A DNA stretch of 64,000 nucleotides. It comes from Streptomyces griseus subsp. griseus (GTDB taxonomy: Bacteria > Actinomycetota > Actinomycetes > Streptomycetales > Streptomycetaceae). Every line of letters starts with the position of its first letter. Position 1 is the first letter of the stretch. A program made the position numbers and the translations under genes. The DNA lies in NCBI RefSeq assembly GCF_003610995.1, contig NZ_CP032543.1:310001-374000 (forward strand), given 5' to 3'. Of the stretch, positions 55,402-63,977 are shown piece after piece. Below the pieces are notes generated by a model. The model was not told the origin of the DNA and ran no database searches. It was given only the letters and a program-made list of their open reading frames with translations.

Positions 55402-56522
55402 GGCGTGCTCCGGGTGCGGTAGAGGACGGCGACGAACGCGGGCACGCCGATCAGCGCGGTGACGACGCCGACGGGCACCTCCTGCGGGTCCAGGACCGTG
55501 CGGGCGAGCGTGTCGACCCAGACGAGGAAGATCGCCCCGGCCAGCGCGGTGACCGGCAGCAGGCGCCGGTGCCCGGAGCCGGTGAGGGCACGGGCGGCGT
55601 GCGGGAGGACCAGGCCGACGAAGCCGATCGCTCCGGCCGAGCTGACGAGGGCGGCGGTCAGCAGGGCGGTGGTGCACAGCAGCACGATCCGGGTGCGGGC
55701 GACGTTCACGCCGAGCGCGGCCGCCGCGTCCTGCCCGAAGGCGAAGGCGTCGAGGGTACGGGCGTGGGCCAGGCAGATCACCAGGCAGAGTCCGAGGACG
55801 GCGGTGCAGAGGGCGACCTCGCTCCAGCCGACCCCGCTGAGCGAGCCGAGCAGCCAGAAGAGCACTCCGCGGGTCTGCTCGGCGTCGGCGGAGGTCATCA
55901 CGACGAACGAGGTCAGCGCGGAGAAGAGCTGCATCGCGGCGACCCCGGAGAGCACCACCCGGTCGGTGGTGGAGCCGAGGGTGTGGCTCAGCAGCAGCAC
56001 CAGGGCGAACGAGCAGATGGCCCCGACGAACGCCCCGGCCGACAGCGACACCGCTCCCCCGCCGACGCCGAGGACGACCACCACGACCGCCCCGGTGGAG
56101 GCTCCGGAGGAGACGCCGAGGACGAAGGGGTCGGCGAGCGGGTTCCGCAGCAGGGACTGCATCACCGTGCCGCACACCGCGAGCCCGGCGCCGCACACGG
56201 CGGCGAGCAGGGTTCGGGGCATGCGCAGGTTCCAGATGATGCCGTCCCGGATCGGGCTCAGCTCCGAGGCGCCGAAGCCCAGGTGGGAGGCGACGGCGGA
56301 CCAGACGTCGGGGACGGAGATCCGGGCGGGCCCGATCGTGACGGCGACGGCGACGGAGAGCAGCAGGAGCGCGAGCCCGCCGGCCCAGAGCAGGGCCACG
56401 AGCGGGCCGCTGCCCCGGACCGGGCCCGGCGCAGCCGATGCCTCCCGGTCCGCGGTCTCCTTCCCGGCCCGGGGCTCCTTCAGCGCCGCGGTCTCCCTCA
56501 CCTCCGGGTTCCCCCCGCTCAC
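55398..56522 (-). CDS. btuC: Cobalamin-type ABC importer permease (BtuC-like)
   Basis: 374 aa from GTG 56522, which overlaps the btuF stop (GTGA). FecCD family: a hydrophilic start rich in Glu/Arg/Ala, then LRMPRTLLAAVCGAGLAVCG, LLRNPLADPFVLGVSSGAST, LGVNVARTRIVLL, AGAIGFVGLVLPHAARALTG and a final LIGVPAFVAVLYR. About ten helices. Forms the channel for corrinoid import with btuF and btuD. Longer readings overlap btuF and are rejected. Confidence 0.85.
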   Translation of the reverse strand: MSGGNPEVRETAALKEPRAGKETADREASAAPGPVRGSGPLVALLWAGGLALLLLSVAVAVTIGPARISVPDVWSAVASHLGFGASELSPIRDGIIWNLRMPRTLLAAVCGAGLAVCGTVMQSLLRNPLADPFVLGVSSGASTGAVVVVVLGVGGGAVSLSAGAFVGAICSFALVLLLSHTLGSTTDRVVLSGVAAMQLFSALTSFVVMTSADAEQTRGVLFWLLGSLSGVGWSEVALCTAVLGLCLVICLAHARTLDAFAFGQDAAAALGVNVARTRIVLLCTTALLTAALVSSAGAIGFVGLVLPHAARALTGSGHRRLLPVTALAGAIFLVWVDTLARTVLDPQEVPVGVVTALIGVPAFVAVLYRTRSTP

Positions 56523-57568
56523 CCCGCGAGCCCGAAGTCGCGCAGCCCCGCGGCGACCCGCTCCACTCCCTCGACGGTCCGGATGGTGGGGTTCATCGCC
56601 TGCCCGCTGAGCAGCACGTACCGGCGGTTCCTGACGGCGTCCATGGTCCTGGTGACCGGATTGGACTCCAGGAACTCGATCTTCTTCTCGGCGCTCTCGG
56701 CGGTCTGCATCGTGCGGCTCAGGTCGCCGATGACCAGGACGTCGGGGTTGCGGTCGGCGACCGTCTCCCAGCTGATCTGTGGCCATTCGTCGTGGGTGTC
56801 GTCGAAGGCGTTCTTCGCGCCCAGCTCCCGGGTGATGACACCGGGGGCGCCGCAGCAGCCCGCGAGGTAGGGGGCCTTGGAGTCGGAGAACCAGTAGAGG
56901 AGGGAGGCCTTCGATCCGTCGATGCCGTCCGTGGCCTTCGCCACCCGGGCCCGGAGCTTCTTCACCAGGGCGTCGCCGCGCTCGGGGACGCCGAACACCT
57001 GGGAGAGTTCCCGGACTTCGGTGTAGACGCTGTCCATGGTGAGGGGTGCGGTACGGGCTCCGTCACCACCGCCGCTGTTGTCCTTGCCGATGCAGTCGGC
57101 GGGCGAGATGTAGGTGGGGACGCCCAGCTTCTCGAACTGTTCGCGGGGTGCGACGCCGCCCTTGGCGAGGGTGGAGGTGAAGGAGGCGGAGAGGAAGTCG
57201 GGCTCCTTGTCGAGGACCTTCTCCGAGGAGGGCCGGTTCTCCGATATGCGCTCCACGCCCTCGTTGGCCTTCTCCAGGCCCTTCATCACCGGGTCGCTCC
57301 AGGTGGCGGAGCCCGCGAGCCGGTCGGCGAGGCCGAGCGAGAGCAGGATCTCGGTCGATCCCTGGTCGACCGAGACGGCCCGCTGGGGCGGCGCCTTCAC
57401 GGTGACGGTGCGGCCGCAGTTCCTGAGGGTGAGCGGGAAGCCGTCGGCCCGTTCGCCGCCCTCGGCGGACGAGGTGGTGGACCCGCCGCCGCAGGCGGTG
57501 AGCAGGACGACGCCGGCCGCGAACAGGGCGGCGGTGCGTATCGGGGCAGGGGTGGCCTTGGACAGCAC
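56519..57568 (-). CDS. btuF: Corrinoid-binding lipoprotein (BtuF-like)
   Basis: 349 aa from GTG 57568. Signal peptide with lipobox LLTAC (Cys about 22), then class III binding protein: FPLTLRNCGRTVTVKAPPQR, VSVDQGSTEILLSLGLADRL, DFLSASFTSTLAKGGVAPRE, FEKLGVPTYISPADC, a long helix, and NPDVLVIGDLSRTMQTAESA. Captures cobalamin or cobinamide outside the membrane. The riboswitch upstream makes this operon B12-repressed. The extended ORF to 57817 is riboswitch RNA, not protein. Confidence 0.87.
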   Translation of the reverse strand: MLSKATPAPIRTAALFAAGVVLLTACGGGSTTSSAEGGERADGFPLTLRNCGRTVTVKAPPQRAVSVDQGSTEILLSLGLADRLAGSATWSDPVMKGLEKANEGVERISENRPSSEKVLDKEPDFLSASFTSTLAKGGVAPREQFEKLGVPTYISPADCIGKDNSGGGDGARTAPLTMDSVYTEVRELSQVFGVPERGDALVKKLRARVAKATDGIDGSKASLLYWFSDSKAPYLAGCCGAPGVITRELGAKNAFDDTHDEWPQISWETVADRNPDVLVIGDLSRTMQTAESAEKKIEFLESNPVTRTMDAVRNRRYVLLSGQAMNPTIRTVEGVERVAAGLRDFGLAG

Positions 57569-57639
57569 GGAGGACCTCGGTGTCTCTGGGCCCAGCCGCG
57601 GAGCCCGTCGTACGCTTCCCGTGTCCCGGTGCGGGGCAC

Positions 57640-57815
57640 GGGTGCCAGCAGGTCTTCGGACTCGGGTTCGTCCGGGCGGGACGCCTTCCCGGAACGCGTG
57701 TGCGCTCCAGTGGCCGTGGCCCCGCCCGTCCCCCTCACCGCTGCGCGTCAGTTCCGGTCTCGCACCGGATTCCCTGACCCCGTCGCTGGGGTTCGACTGG
57801 CCCCGGCAAGCTATC
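57640..57815 (-). ncRNA. Cobalamin riboswitch upstream of btuFCD
   Basis: Read on the minus strand the region shows the conserved cobalamin aptamer blocks in order: GGTCAGGGAATCCGGTG, CGAGACCGGAACTGACGCGC, AGCGGTGAGGG, the B12-box element GCCACTGG (57714-57707), GGGAAGG, and the 3' CCGAGTCCGAAGACCTGC followed by TGGCACC (ends at 57641). Between it and the GTG at 57568, CCCGTG/CACGGG and a CCGCGG segment could form the expression platform. When adenosylcobalamin binds, expression of the importer should fall. Confidence 0.93.
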
Positions 57816-57864
57816 ACGGGTCTTCGCGCAGCTCAGAGCCGGTGCAGGGGCCGCTCCCCCGGGT

Positions 57865-57903
57865 GGGCCGGTGCGGCGCGGGATCGTCCCGCCGCACCGG
57901 CCC
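57865..57903 (-). terminator. Terminator of the KS-ACP operon
   Basis: GGGCCGGTGCGGCG (57865-57878) and CGCCGCACCGGCCC (57890-57903), perfect 14-bp stem with 11-nt loop, 10 nt after the KS stop codon. Confidence 0.75.
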
Positions 57904-57912
57904 GGCAGCGCC

Positions 57913-59136
57913 TTACGGAGCCTGGAGCGCGATCACCGCGTTCTGTCCGCCGAACCCGAAGGAGTGGCTGACGGCCCGTCGTACGGGCAGCTCACGCGGG
58001 GTCTTGGTGACGCAGTCGATGGCGAACCCGGGGTCGGGGGCGTCCAGGTTGGCGATCGGCGGGACGATGCCGTGCTGGAGCGTCAGGACGGTCAGCCCCG
58101 CCTCGATGGCACCGGCCGCCCCCATGCAGTGGCCCAGTACGCCCTTGGGGGCGGTGACGGGCGGCCGGTGCGGGTAGGCCCGGCCGATGAGGGCGGCTTC
58201 CGTGGCGTCGTTCAGGGGGGTCGAGGTCCCGTGCGCGTTGACGTGGTCGACGTCCTCGGCCCGCCACCCCGCGTCGGCCAGCGCCGCGTCGACGGCCGCC
58301 TGCGCGACCGCCCCGGAGGGGTGCGGGGAGGTCGGGTGGTGGGCGTCGGTCGTGGCGCCCGTACCGGCCAGCAGCGCCCGGGGGGCCGCTCCCCTGGCGC
58401 GGGCGTCCGCCGCCCGCTCCAGGACCATGATCGCGGCGCCCTCGCCCATGACGAGTCCGGCCCGGTCGGCGGCGAAGGGGCGGCAGAGGCGGGCGGGGTC
58501 CCCGTCCCGCGGGGCCGCCGCGCCCGAGCGGGCGAAGCCGGTCATGGCGACCGGGAAGACGATCGACTCGGTGGCTCCGGCGATCGCGATGTCACACTGT
58601 CCGAGCGCCAGCATGTCGCGGGCCACGGAGAGGGCGGTCACCCCGGAGGAGCAGGCCGTGCAGGGGGCGAGGCTGGGGCCCGTGGCCTTCATCTGGATGG
58701 CGATCTCGGCCGCGGGCATGCTCGGGATGGTGAGCAGGATGCCCGAGGGCGAGGTGGCCTCGGGGCCGCGCCGCTCCAGGGCGACGGCCTGTTCGGTCAG
58801 TCCGGCGGAGCCGCCGCTGCTGGTGCCGACGACGACGGCGACGCGGGCGCCGTCCCAGTGGGCGGGGTCGAGCCCGGCGTCGGCCACCGCCTCCCGTGCG
58901 GCGAGGACGGCGAACTTGACGTACCGGCCCATCCGGAAGGCGGTCCGGCCGCCGACCGCCTCGTCCAGATCGATGCCGGAGACCGTACAGGCGAAGTCGA
59001 CGGCGCAGCCGTGCAGTTCGGGGACGGTGCGCGCGAAGGACTCCCCGCGGCAGACCCCGTCCCAGGTGGTGTCGGTGGTGTGGCCGGCCGGGGTGATCAT
59101 CCCCAGGCCGGTGACGGCGATGGCGGGTCGGTTCAT
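57913..59136 (-). CDS. FabF-type ketosynthase (KS-1)
   Basis: 407 aa, KAS II fold. Active-site Cys in APCTACSSGVTALSVARDML (about 160), His in VNAHGTSTPLND and LGHCMGAAGAIEAG, and the usual GMITPAGHTTD start and SHSFGFGGQNAVIAL end. A full Cys-His-His set means it can condense, so it is not a chain-length-factor subunit. Its ATG overlaps the ACP stop (ATGA). Close paralogue of the second FabF at 61619 by eye. With FabH, ACP and acyl-CoA oxidase genes it should build or modify an acyl chain for a specialised metabolite. Confidence 0.88.
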   Translation of the reverse strand: MNRPAIAVTGLGMITPAGHTTDTTWDGVCRGESFARTVPELHGCAVDFACTVSGIDLDEAVGGRTAFRMGRYVKFAVLAAREAVADAGLDPAHWDGARVAVVVGTSSGGSAGLTEQAVALERRGPEATSPSGILLTIPSMPAAEIAIQMKATGPSLAPCTACSSGVTALSVARDMLALGQCDIAIAGATESIVFPVAMTGFARSGAAAPRDGDPARLCRPFAADRAGLVMGEGAAIMVLERAADARARGAAPRALLAGTGATTDAHHPTSPHPSGAVAQAAVDAALADAGWRAEDVDHVNAHGTSTPLNDATEAALIGRAYPHRPPVTAPKGVLGHCMGAAGAIEAGLTVLTLQHGIVPPIANLDAPDPGFAIDCVTKTPRELPVRRAVSHSFGFGGQNAVIALQAP

Positions 59137-59414
59137 CGGGTGTTGCTCACCGGCACCGCACTGCCTGCCTCCTCGCCGCCGACGGCCGCGTCGATGAACG
59201 CGGAGATGTCGGCCAGCGTGGCGTCCTTGTAGAGCTTCTCGGAGTCGGCGGCGACCCCCAGGGTCTCCTTGATGATGACGGCGAACTCGGCGACCGCCAG
59301 GGAGTCCATCTCCAGGCTGTCCATCGTGGACTCCGGCAGGATTTCGGCTGCGGGCACCTTGAACGTCTCGGTCAGCACCTCGGTGATCTTCGGGTGGATG
59401 GTCTGGCTCTTCAC
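59133..59414 (-). CDS. Acyl carrier protein
   Basis: 93 aa from GTG 59414 (AGAGGA, 6 nt away). Four-helix ACP with the phosphopantetheine Ser in STMDSLEMDSLAVAEFAVII: the second DSL (EMDSLAV, about 40) is the likely site. KITEVLTETFKVPAAEILPE precedes it and GVAADSEKLYKDATLADISA follows. A stand-alone carrier for the neighbouring ketosynthases. Preceded by 86 bp of non-coding DNA, then the oxidase gene. Confidence 0.9.
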   Translation of the reverse strand: MKSQTIHPKITEVLTETFKVPAAEILPESTMDSLEMDSLAVAEFAVIIKETLGVAADSEKLYKDATLADISAFIDAAVGGEEAGSAVPVSNTR

Positions 59415-59500
59415 GGTGTTTCCTCTCATCTGCGGCGTCCTGGACAGCGGGGGCACGACGCACGGCCCACCGTCGAAATAACTGGAATGAGAACCTCCGG

Positions 59501-61555
59501 TTACGCCTTGGGGCGAACCGATTCGTCTACGCTCACCTGCGGCTTCTCGAACCATCGGGAGAGCACCGAGGTGGTTCCCCAGTACGCCAGCAGCACCCCG
59601 CGCGTCCCGAGCGCCGCCACCTTCTCGCGCAGCGGACGCCGCCGCTTGCTGCCGCAGGCGGGCCGCCGGAAGTCCGCCGTACGTCGTCCGGCTCCGCCCG
59701 GCTTGCGCCCCACCGCTCCCCCCGGCCTGCGGTCCCGGTGCCAGGCCCCCTCCGGGTCGTCGTAGGCGTCGGCGTAACCGGGTCCGGCGATCGGCCAGTC
59801 CGACATCAGCCGCTCGGGCAGTGCGAACGACTTCACCAGCTCGGGGGCGTGGAGGGCCACGGTCGCGATGAGCCGCTCCACGGCGTCGGGCAGCAAGGAC
59901 ACCTGTTCGGCGGTCAGCCGTCCGGCGGCCAGCAGGTCGCCGCTGTTGCGGGCGATCCACTGGAGGGCGAAGAGCCGGTGCAGCTCGGTCAGCCGCTCGC
60001 GGGCCGGGCCTTCGGGCAGTACGGCGGCGGCCTGTTCGTACGCCTCGCCCGCCTGCCGGTAGCCGTACGCCTCCACCCCGCGCAGCGCGGGGCCCGAGGC
60101 GGCGTTCCACCGGCCGAGCGGATCGCCGGCCGGGGCGGCGCTGATCCGCTCCCGGGCGCGGTCGAACCAGATGTCCTCCACCGCCGCCAGCAGTCGCCCC
60201 AGGAAGCGGGGGTCGTCCAGCTCTCCGGGCCGCCCGGACTCCTCCTCGTCCCGGACGGTGACGCTGAACAGCATCTCGGCGGCGGCCTTGGCGTGGACGG
60301 CGAGGTTGTCGCCCTCCGCGGTGATGGCGCCCTCGATGCCGGTGAACAGTTCGGTCATGCCGTTGTTCTCCAGCAGCCCCTGGGCCCCGCACCGCTCCCG
60401 GCACTCGACGATGACGCCGCGCGCCTGCCAGGTGATCCACCCCTTGGCGACGGCGACCAGCCGCTCGGCCTCGGCCCGGTCGGCGGCCGGGGCGGACTCC
60501 CAGCGGTCCAGCGCCCGGCGGTGCAGCAGGCTCATCGCGAAGACGGTCGCCATCGCCCCGGCGAGCGGGCCGTGGTGGCTGCGGTGCGCGTAGACCGGCA
60601 CCCGGCGCGAGCCGCGCGAGCCGGAGACCAGCCGGTGACCGGCGTACCGGATCGCGAGGGCGAGGGTGACCCGGGCGGAGCCGACCGCGCAGGCGCTCAT
60701 GGAGAGCTTGCCGGGGGTGACTCGGCCGATGGAGAGGAGGAACCGCCTTCTGCGGTTGGCCAGTTCGCTGGTGAACCGCCCGTCCGCGCCGATCCGCCCC
60801 TGTTCCCCGGCGAGCAGGGCCTCGCGCGGCACGAAGTAGCGGTCGAAGGAGGTGAGGCAGTGGTCGACCGGGGAGCCCATCCGGGCGGGCAGCCGCCGCA
60901 CCCGTACGCCGGGCAGGGCGCTGGTGGCGTCGGTGAGCGGGGCGAGGAAGAGGAAGACCCCGTGGTCGGTGCCGTCGGCGAGGAGCCGGGCGGCCACCAC
61001 ACCGGTCTTGGGACCGCCCGCGGGGCTGGTGTTGGGCATGAACTTCTGGGCGCCGGAGTTTGGCGTGTGCAGGACGAAGCCGTCGCGTTCGCGGTCGTAC
61101 GTCGCGGTCGTCTCGACGGCCGCCGCGTCGTTGCCGTGCGCCACCTCCGTACAGAGGAAGGTGCCGATGTTCCGCAGCTCCAGGAAGTCCGACAGGTCCC
61201 GCAGCGTGCCCGGGTCGTGGTCGAGGAGGGAGCCGAGGAAGAGGTTGTAGTGGATGCCCGCGACGGTGGTCAGCGCCGGGTCGACCGGGCCGAGCCATTC
61301 GTGCAGAGCGGCCAGGGCGCGCGGGTCGGCGGCCAGCCTCGCGCCGCTGTCCAGCGCGTTGTTGAGGATGCGGAGCCGGTGGTAGGAGAGGGCGAGCCGT
61401 TCGTCGGGGGTGCCCCCACCGGATCGGCGAAACGGTTCTGTTGTGAGCAGTCGTCGCCAGAACCCGTGCTCCTGGCGGAAGTTGTCGCCGTAGAGCACTC
61501 GGGTGAGCAGATCGATTGTGGAGGGCCTGGGTGGTTCATGCGTGGATACGGTCAC
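59501..61555 (-). CDS. Acyl-CoA (or acyl-ACP) oxidase-like flavoprotein
   Basis: About 684 aa from GTG 61555; a start at 61588 lies inside a terminator hairpin and is unlikely. Peroxisomal-type acyl-CoA oxidase: GIHYNLFLGSLLDHDPGTLR, IGTFLCTEVAHGND (FAD-binding TE.GHG-like), TPNSGAQKFMPNTSPAGGPK, HRSHHGPLAGAMATVFAMSL, ECRERCGAQGLLENNGMTEL, GIEGAITAEGDNLAVHAKAA. Such enzymes in lipopeptide clusters (HxcO of CDA) introduce a 2,3-double bond or epoxide on a short acyl carrier substrate. The tail from about 620 is Arg-rich and atypical. Confidence 0.8.
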   Translation of the reverse strand: MTVSTHEPPRPSTIDLLTRVLYGDNFRQEHGFWRRLLTTEPFRRSGGGTPDERLALSYHRLRILNNALDSGARLAADPRALAALHEWLGPVDPALTTVAGIHYNLFLGSLLDHDPGTLRDLSDFLELRNIGTFLCTEVAHGNDAAAVETTATYDRERDGFVLHTPNSGAQKFMPNTSPAGGPKTGVVAARLLADGTDHGVFLFLAPLTDATSALPGVRVRRLPARMGSPVDHCLTSFDRYFVPREALLAGEQGRIGADGRFTSELANRRRRFLLSIGRVTPGKLSMSACAVGSARVTLALAIRYAGHRLVSGSRGSRRVPVYAHRSHHGPLAGAMATVFAMSLLHRRALDRWESAPAADRAEAERLVAVAKGWITWQARGVIVECRERCGAQGLLENNGMTELFTGIEGAITAEGDNLAVHAKAAAEMLFSVTVRDEEESGRPGELDDPRFLGRLLAAVEDIWFDRARERISAAPAGDPLGRWNAASGPALRGVEAYGYRQAGEAYEQAAAVLPEGPARERLTELHRLFALQWIARNSGDLLAAGRLTAEQVSLLPDAVERLIATVALHAPELVKSFALPERLMSDWPIAGPGYADAYDDPEGAWHRDRRPGGAVGRKPGGAGRRTADFRRPACGSKRRRPLREKVAALGTRGVLLAYWGTTSVLSRWFEKPQVSVDESVRPKA

Positions 61556-61572
61556 GACAGGGTAACGATCAA

Positions 61573-61601
61573 GGAACGGCGAGGACACCCCTCGCCGTTC
61601 C
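61573..61601 (-). terminator. 12-bp perfect hairpin between KS-2 and the oxidase gene
   Basis: GGAACGGCGAGG (61573-61584) and CCTCGCCGTTCC (61590-61601), loop of 5 nt, 18 nt beyond the KS-2 stop. It splits the block into two transcripts or attenuates the second. Confidence 0.75.
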
Positions 61602-61618
61602 CGAACGGCCCTGCGGGG

Positions 61619-62875
61619 TCAGGTGCGTTGGAAGGCGAGCGCCACGTTGTGCCCGCCGAAGCCGAAGGAGTGGCTCACCGCGCGCTCCACCCGCTGGTGG
61701 CGGGGCTCCTTCACCACGCAGTCGAGGGGGAAGGCGTCGGGGAGGGAGTCCAGGTTGGCGATCGGCGGGATGAGGGAACGTTCCAGCGTCAGGACGGTGG
61801 CGACCGCCTCGATCGCGCCCGCCGCCGCGAGGGTGTGGCCGAGGACGCCCTTGGGTGCGGTGACCGGTGGGCGGTGCGGGAAGAGCCGGGAGATGAGGGT
61901 GGTCTCCATGGCGTCGTTGAGGGGGGTGGAGGTGCCGTGCGCGTTGATGTGGTCGACCTCGCCCGGCGCCCACCCCGCCTGGTCGAGAGCCGCCTGCACC
62001 GCGCGCTGGGCGCCCCGCCCGTCGGGGGCCGGGGCGGTGGGGTGGTGGGCGTCCGTGCTGGAACCGGCCCCGGTGAGCAGGGCGCGGGCCCGGCCGCCCC
62101 GGGCGCGGGCCGCCTCCTCGCGCTCCAGGACGAGCATGGCGGCCCCCTCGCCGATCACGAACCCGTCCCGGTCGTCGGCGAACGGCCGCGAGGCACCGGC
62201 CGGATCGGCGGTACGGGTGGAGAGCGCGCCCATCCGCGCGAACGCGGTCACCACCAGCGGGGTGAGCACCGACTCCGCGCCCCCGGCCACCACCACGTCG
62301 CAGCCGCCGCCGAGCAGCAGATCGCGGGCGACGGCGATCGCGGTGGCCCCGGAGGCGCAGGCGGTCGCGGGCGCCAGGGACGGGCCGCCCGCCTTCAGGG
62401 CGATGGCGACCTCGCCCGCCGCCGCGTTGGGGATCATCATCGGGACGAGCAGCGGCGAGACCGCCTCCGGCCCCGACGCGGCCAGCCTGGCGGCGTTGTC
62501 GACCAGGACGGAGACGCCCCCGACACCGACGCCGAGCACCACGCCGACCCGGCCGCCGTCCCACACCGCCGGGTCGAGACCGGCGTCGGCGACGGCCTGC
62601 CGGGCCGCGACGACGGCCAGTTTCACGAACCGGGCCATCCGCCACACCGAGCGGCCGCCCACCGCCTCGTCCAGGTCGATGGAGTCGACCGCGCAGGCGA
62701 AGTCGACCGGGAGACCGGCCAGTTCCGGCCGTCGGCGGGCGGTGGAGTGCCCGGAGCACAGCCCCTCCCAGAAGCTGTGCTCATCAGCCCCTGCGGGTGT
62801 CACCAGGCCGACCCCCGTCACCGCGATGGCGGTGCCGGTGGCGGCTCCGGTGCCCTGATCAGCGGACTGCGACAT
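61619..62875 (-). CDS. FabF-type ketosynthase (KS-2)
   Basis: 418 aa. Cys in APATACASGATAIAVARDLL, His in INAHGTSTPLND and LGHTLAAAGAIEAV, ending SHSFGFGGHNVALAF. All catalytic residues present. Similar in length and sequence to KS-1, as if duplicated. Its start overlaps the end of the FabH-like gene by 17 bases, so both are made together. The N-terminal 12 residues (SQSADQGTGAAT) before IAVTGVGLVTPAG are extra. Confidence 0.88.
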   Translation of the reverse strand: MSQSADQGTGAATGTAIAVTGVGLVTPAGADEHSFWEGLCSGHSTARRRPELAGLPVDFACAVDSIDLDEAVGGRSVWRMARFVKLAVVAARQAVADAGLDPAVWDGGRVGVVLGVGVGGVSVLVDNAARLAASGPEAVSPLLVPMMIPNAAAGEVAIALKAGGPSLAPATACASGATAIAVARDLLLGGGCDVVVAGGAESVLTPLVVTAFARMGALSTRTADPAGASRPFADDRDGFVIGEGAAMLVLEREEAARARGGRARALLTGAGSSTDAHHPTAPAPDGRGAQRAVQAALDQAGWAPGEVDHINAHGTSTPLNDAMETTLISRLFPHRPPVTAPKGVLGHTLAAAGAIEAVATVLTLERSLIPPIANLDSLPDAFPLDCVVKEPRHQRVERAVSHSFGFGGHNVALAFQRT

Positions 62876-63977
62876 GCTGTGTTCCTTCCGTAGAATCCGT
62901 CGAGATGGTCTGCGGGGTCCCCGGCCACCGAAGTGCCGCCGAACCCCAGGTCAATCCGCCCCCGAACGCGGTGAGCAGCACCCGGTCCCCGCCCTGGAGC
63001 AGCCCCCGGCCCGCCGCGTCGGCCAGCGCCAGGGGGATGGAGGCGGCGCCGGTGTTGCCGACCCGCTCCAGATGGGTGACACAGCGCTGCGGCGCGATGC
63101 CGACCCGGTCCGCGACGGCGCGCAGGATCCGCGCGTTGGCCTGGTGCGGCACGAAGTGGTCGACCTCGGCCGGGTCCCAGCCCACCCGCTCCAACAGCAC
63201 CCGGCACGAGCCGGTCATCCGCTCCACGGCGTGCTGGTAGACGGTCTGGCCCTGCATCCGGAAGTACGCGTCCGACAGCGCCGGCGGCTTCCCGTCCGCC
63301 CGGGCCCGGGCGCCGCCGCCGGGGACGGTGATCAGGCCGTCGCCGGTGCCGTCGCTGCCCAGGTCGAAGGCGAGCAGTTCACCGGGGTCACCGGTCCGCC
63401 CGGCCGCCACCAGGGCCGCGCCCGCTCCGTCGCCGAAGACGACACCGGCGGAGCGGTCGTCGGGGTCGAGCCAGGTCGAGTAGACGTCGGCGCCGACCAG
63501 CAGGATGCGCCCGTAGAGCCCGGAGGCGATCAGCCCGTGGCTCAGGGCGAGCCCGTAGACGAAGCCGCTGCACACGGCCGCGATGTCCAGCGCCGGTACG
63601 GTGCCGAGGCCGAGCCGGGCCGCGAGGGCGGGGGCGGTGCCGGGGCAGAGGTGGTCGGGGGTGGCGGTGGCGAGGACCACCGCCTCCACCGGTCCGGCCG
63701 CCGGGGAACCCGCGAGCAGCCGTGAGGCCGCCTCGTAGGCGAGGTCACCGGTGGCGACCCCGGGCCCGGCGCGGTGCCGGCCGCCGATGCCGGTGCGGCG
63801 GCGGACCCAGGCGTCGTCGACGCCCCAGTCGGCGGGGAGCTGATCGTTGGGGACCGGCTCGCCCGGCACCCAGCCCGCCACGCTCTCCAGCACCGCCGTG
63901 CGCCCGCCGCCGTCCGCTAAGGCGCGCTCCCGCGCCTGCGGCCCCGCACCGCTGCCCACTGCCCGTCTGCTCGCCAC
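62859..63977 (-). CDS. FabH-type ketosynthase III (start near window edge)
   Basis: Up to 372 aa. KAS III: LDIAAVCSGFVYGLALSHGL (active Cys), FVPHQANARILRAVADRVG (His), RVGNTGAASIPLALAD (Asn). VWD-type start site WVPGEPVPNDQLPADWGVDD and WVRRRTGIGGRHRA are normal. It loads the starter acyl-CoA onto the ACP. Start is uncertain: GTG 63977 gives about 28 residues before the family's usual first strand; later GTG codons are possible. The upstream gene lies outside the window. Confidence 0.85.
   Translation of the reverse strand: MASRRAVGSGAGPQARERALADGGGRTAVLESVAGWVPGEPVPNDQLPADWGVDDAWVRRRTGIGGRHRAGPGVATGDLAYEAASRLLAGSPAAGPVEAVVLATATPDHLCPGTAPALAARLGLGTVPALDIAAVCSGFVYGLALSHGLIASGLYGRILLVGADVYSTWLDPDDRSAGVVFGDGAGAALVAAGRTGDPGELLAFDLGSDGTGDGLITVPGGGARARADGKPPALSDAYFRMQGQTVYQHAVERMTGSCRVLLERVGWDPAEVDHFVPHQANARILRAVADRVGIAPQRCVTHLERVGNTGAASIPLALADAAGRGLLQGGDRVLLTAFGGGLTWGSAALRWPGTPQTISTDSTEGTQHVAVR

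Noticed and set aside
54616..57568. Second siderophore-iron importer
   Set aside because: FecCD/FecE family proteins alone would allow it, but the clear cobalamin riboswitch, absence of an iron box and nearby CbiZ point to corrinoid import.
57913..62875. KS/CLF pair of an aromatic type II polyketide synthase
   Set aside because: Both ketosynthases keep Cys and both His; a chain-length factor would have lost the Cys. No cyclase or KR gene is visible.
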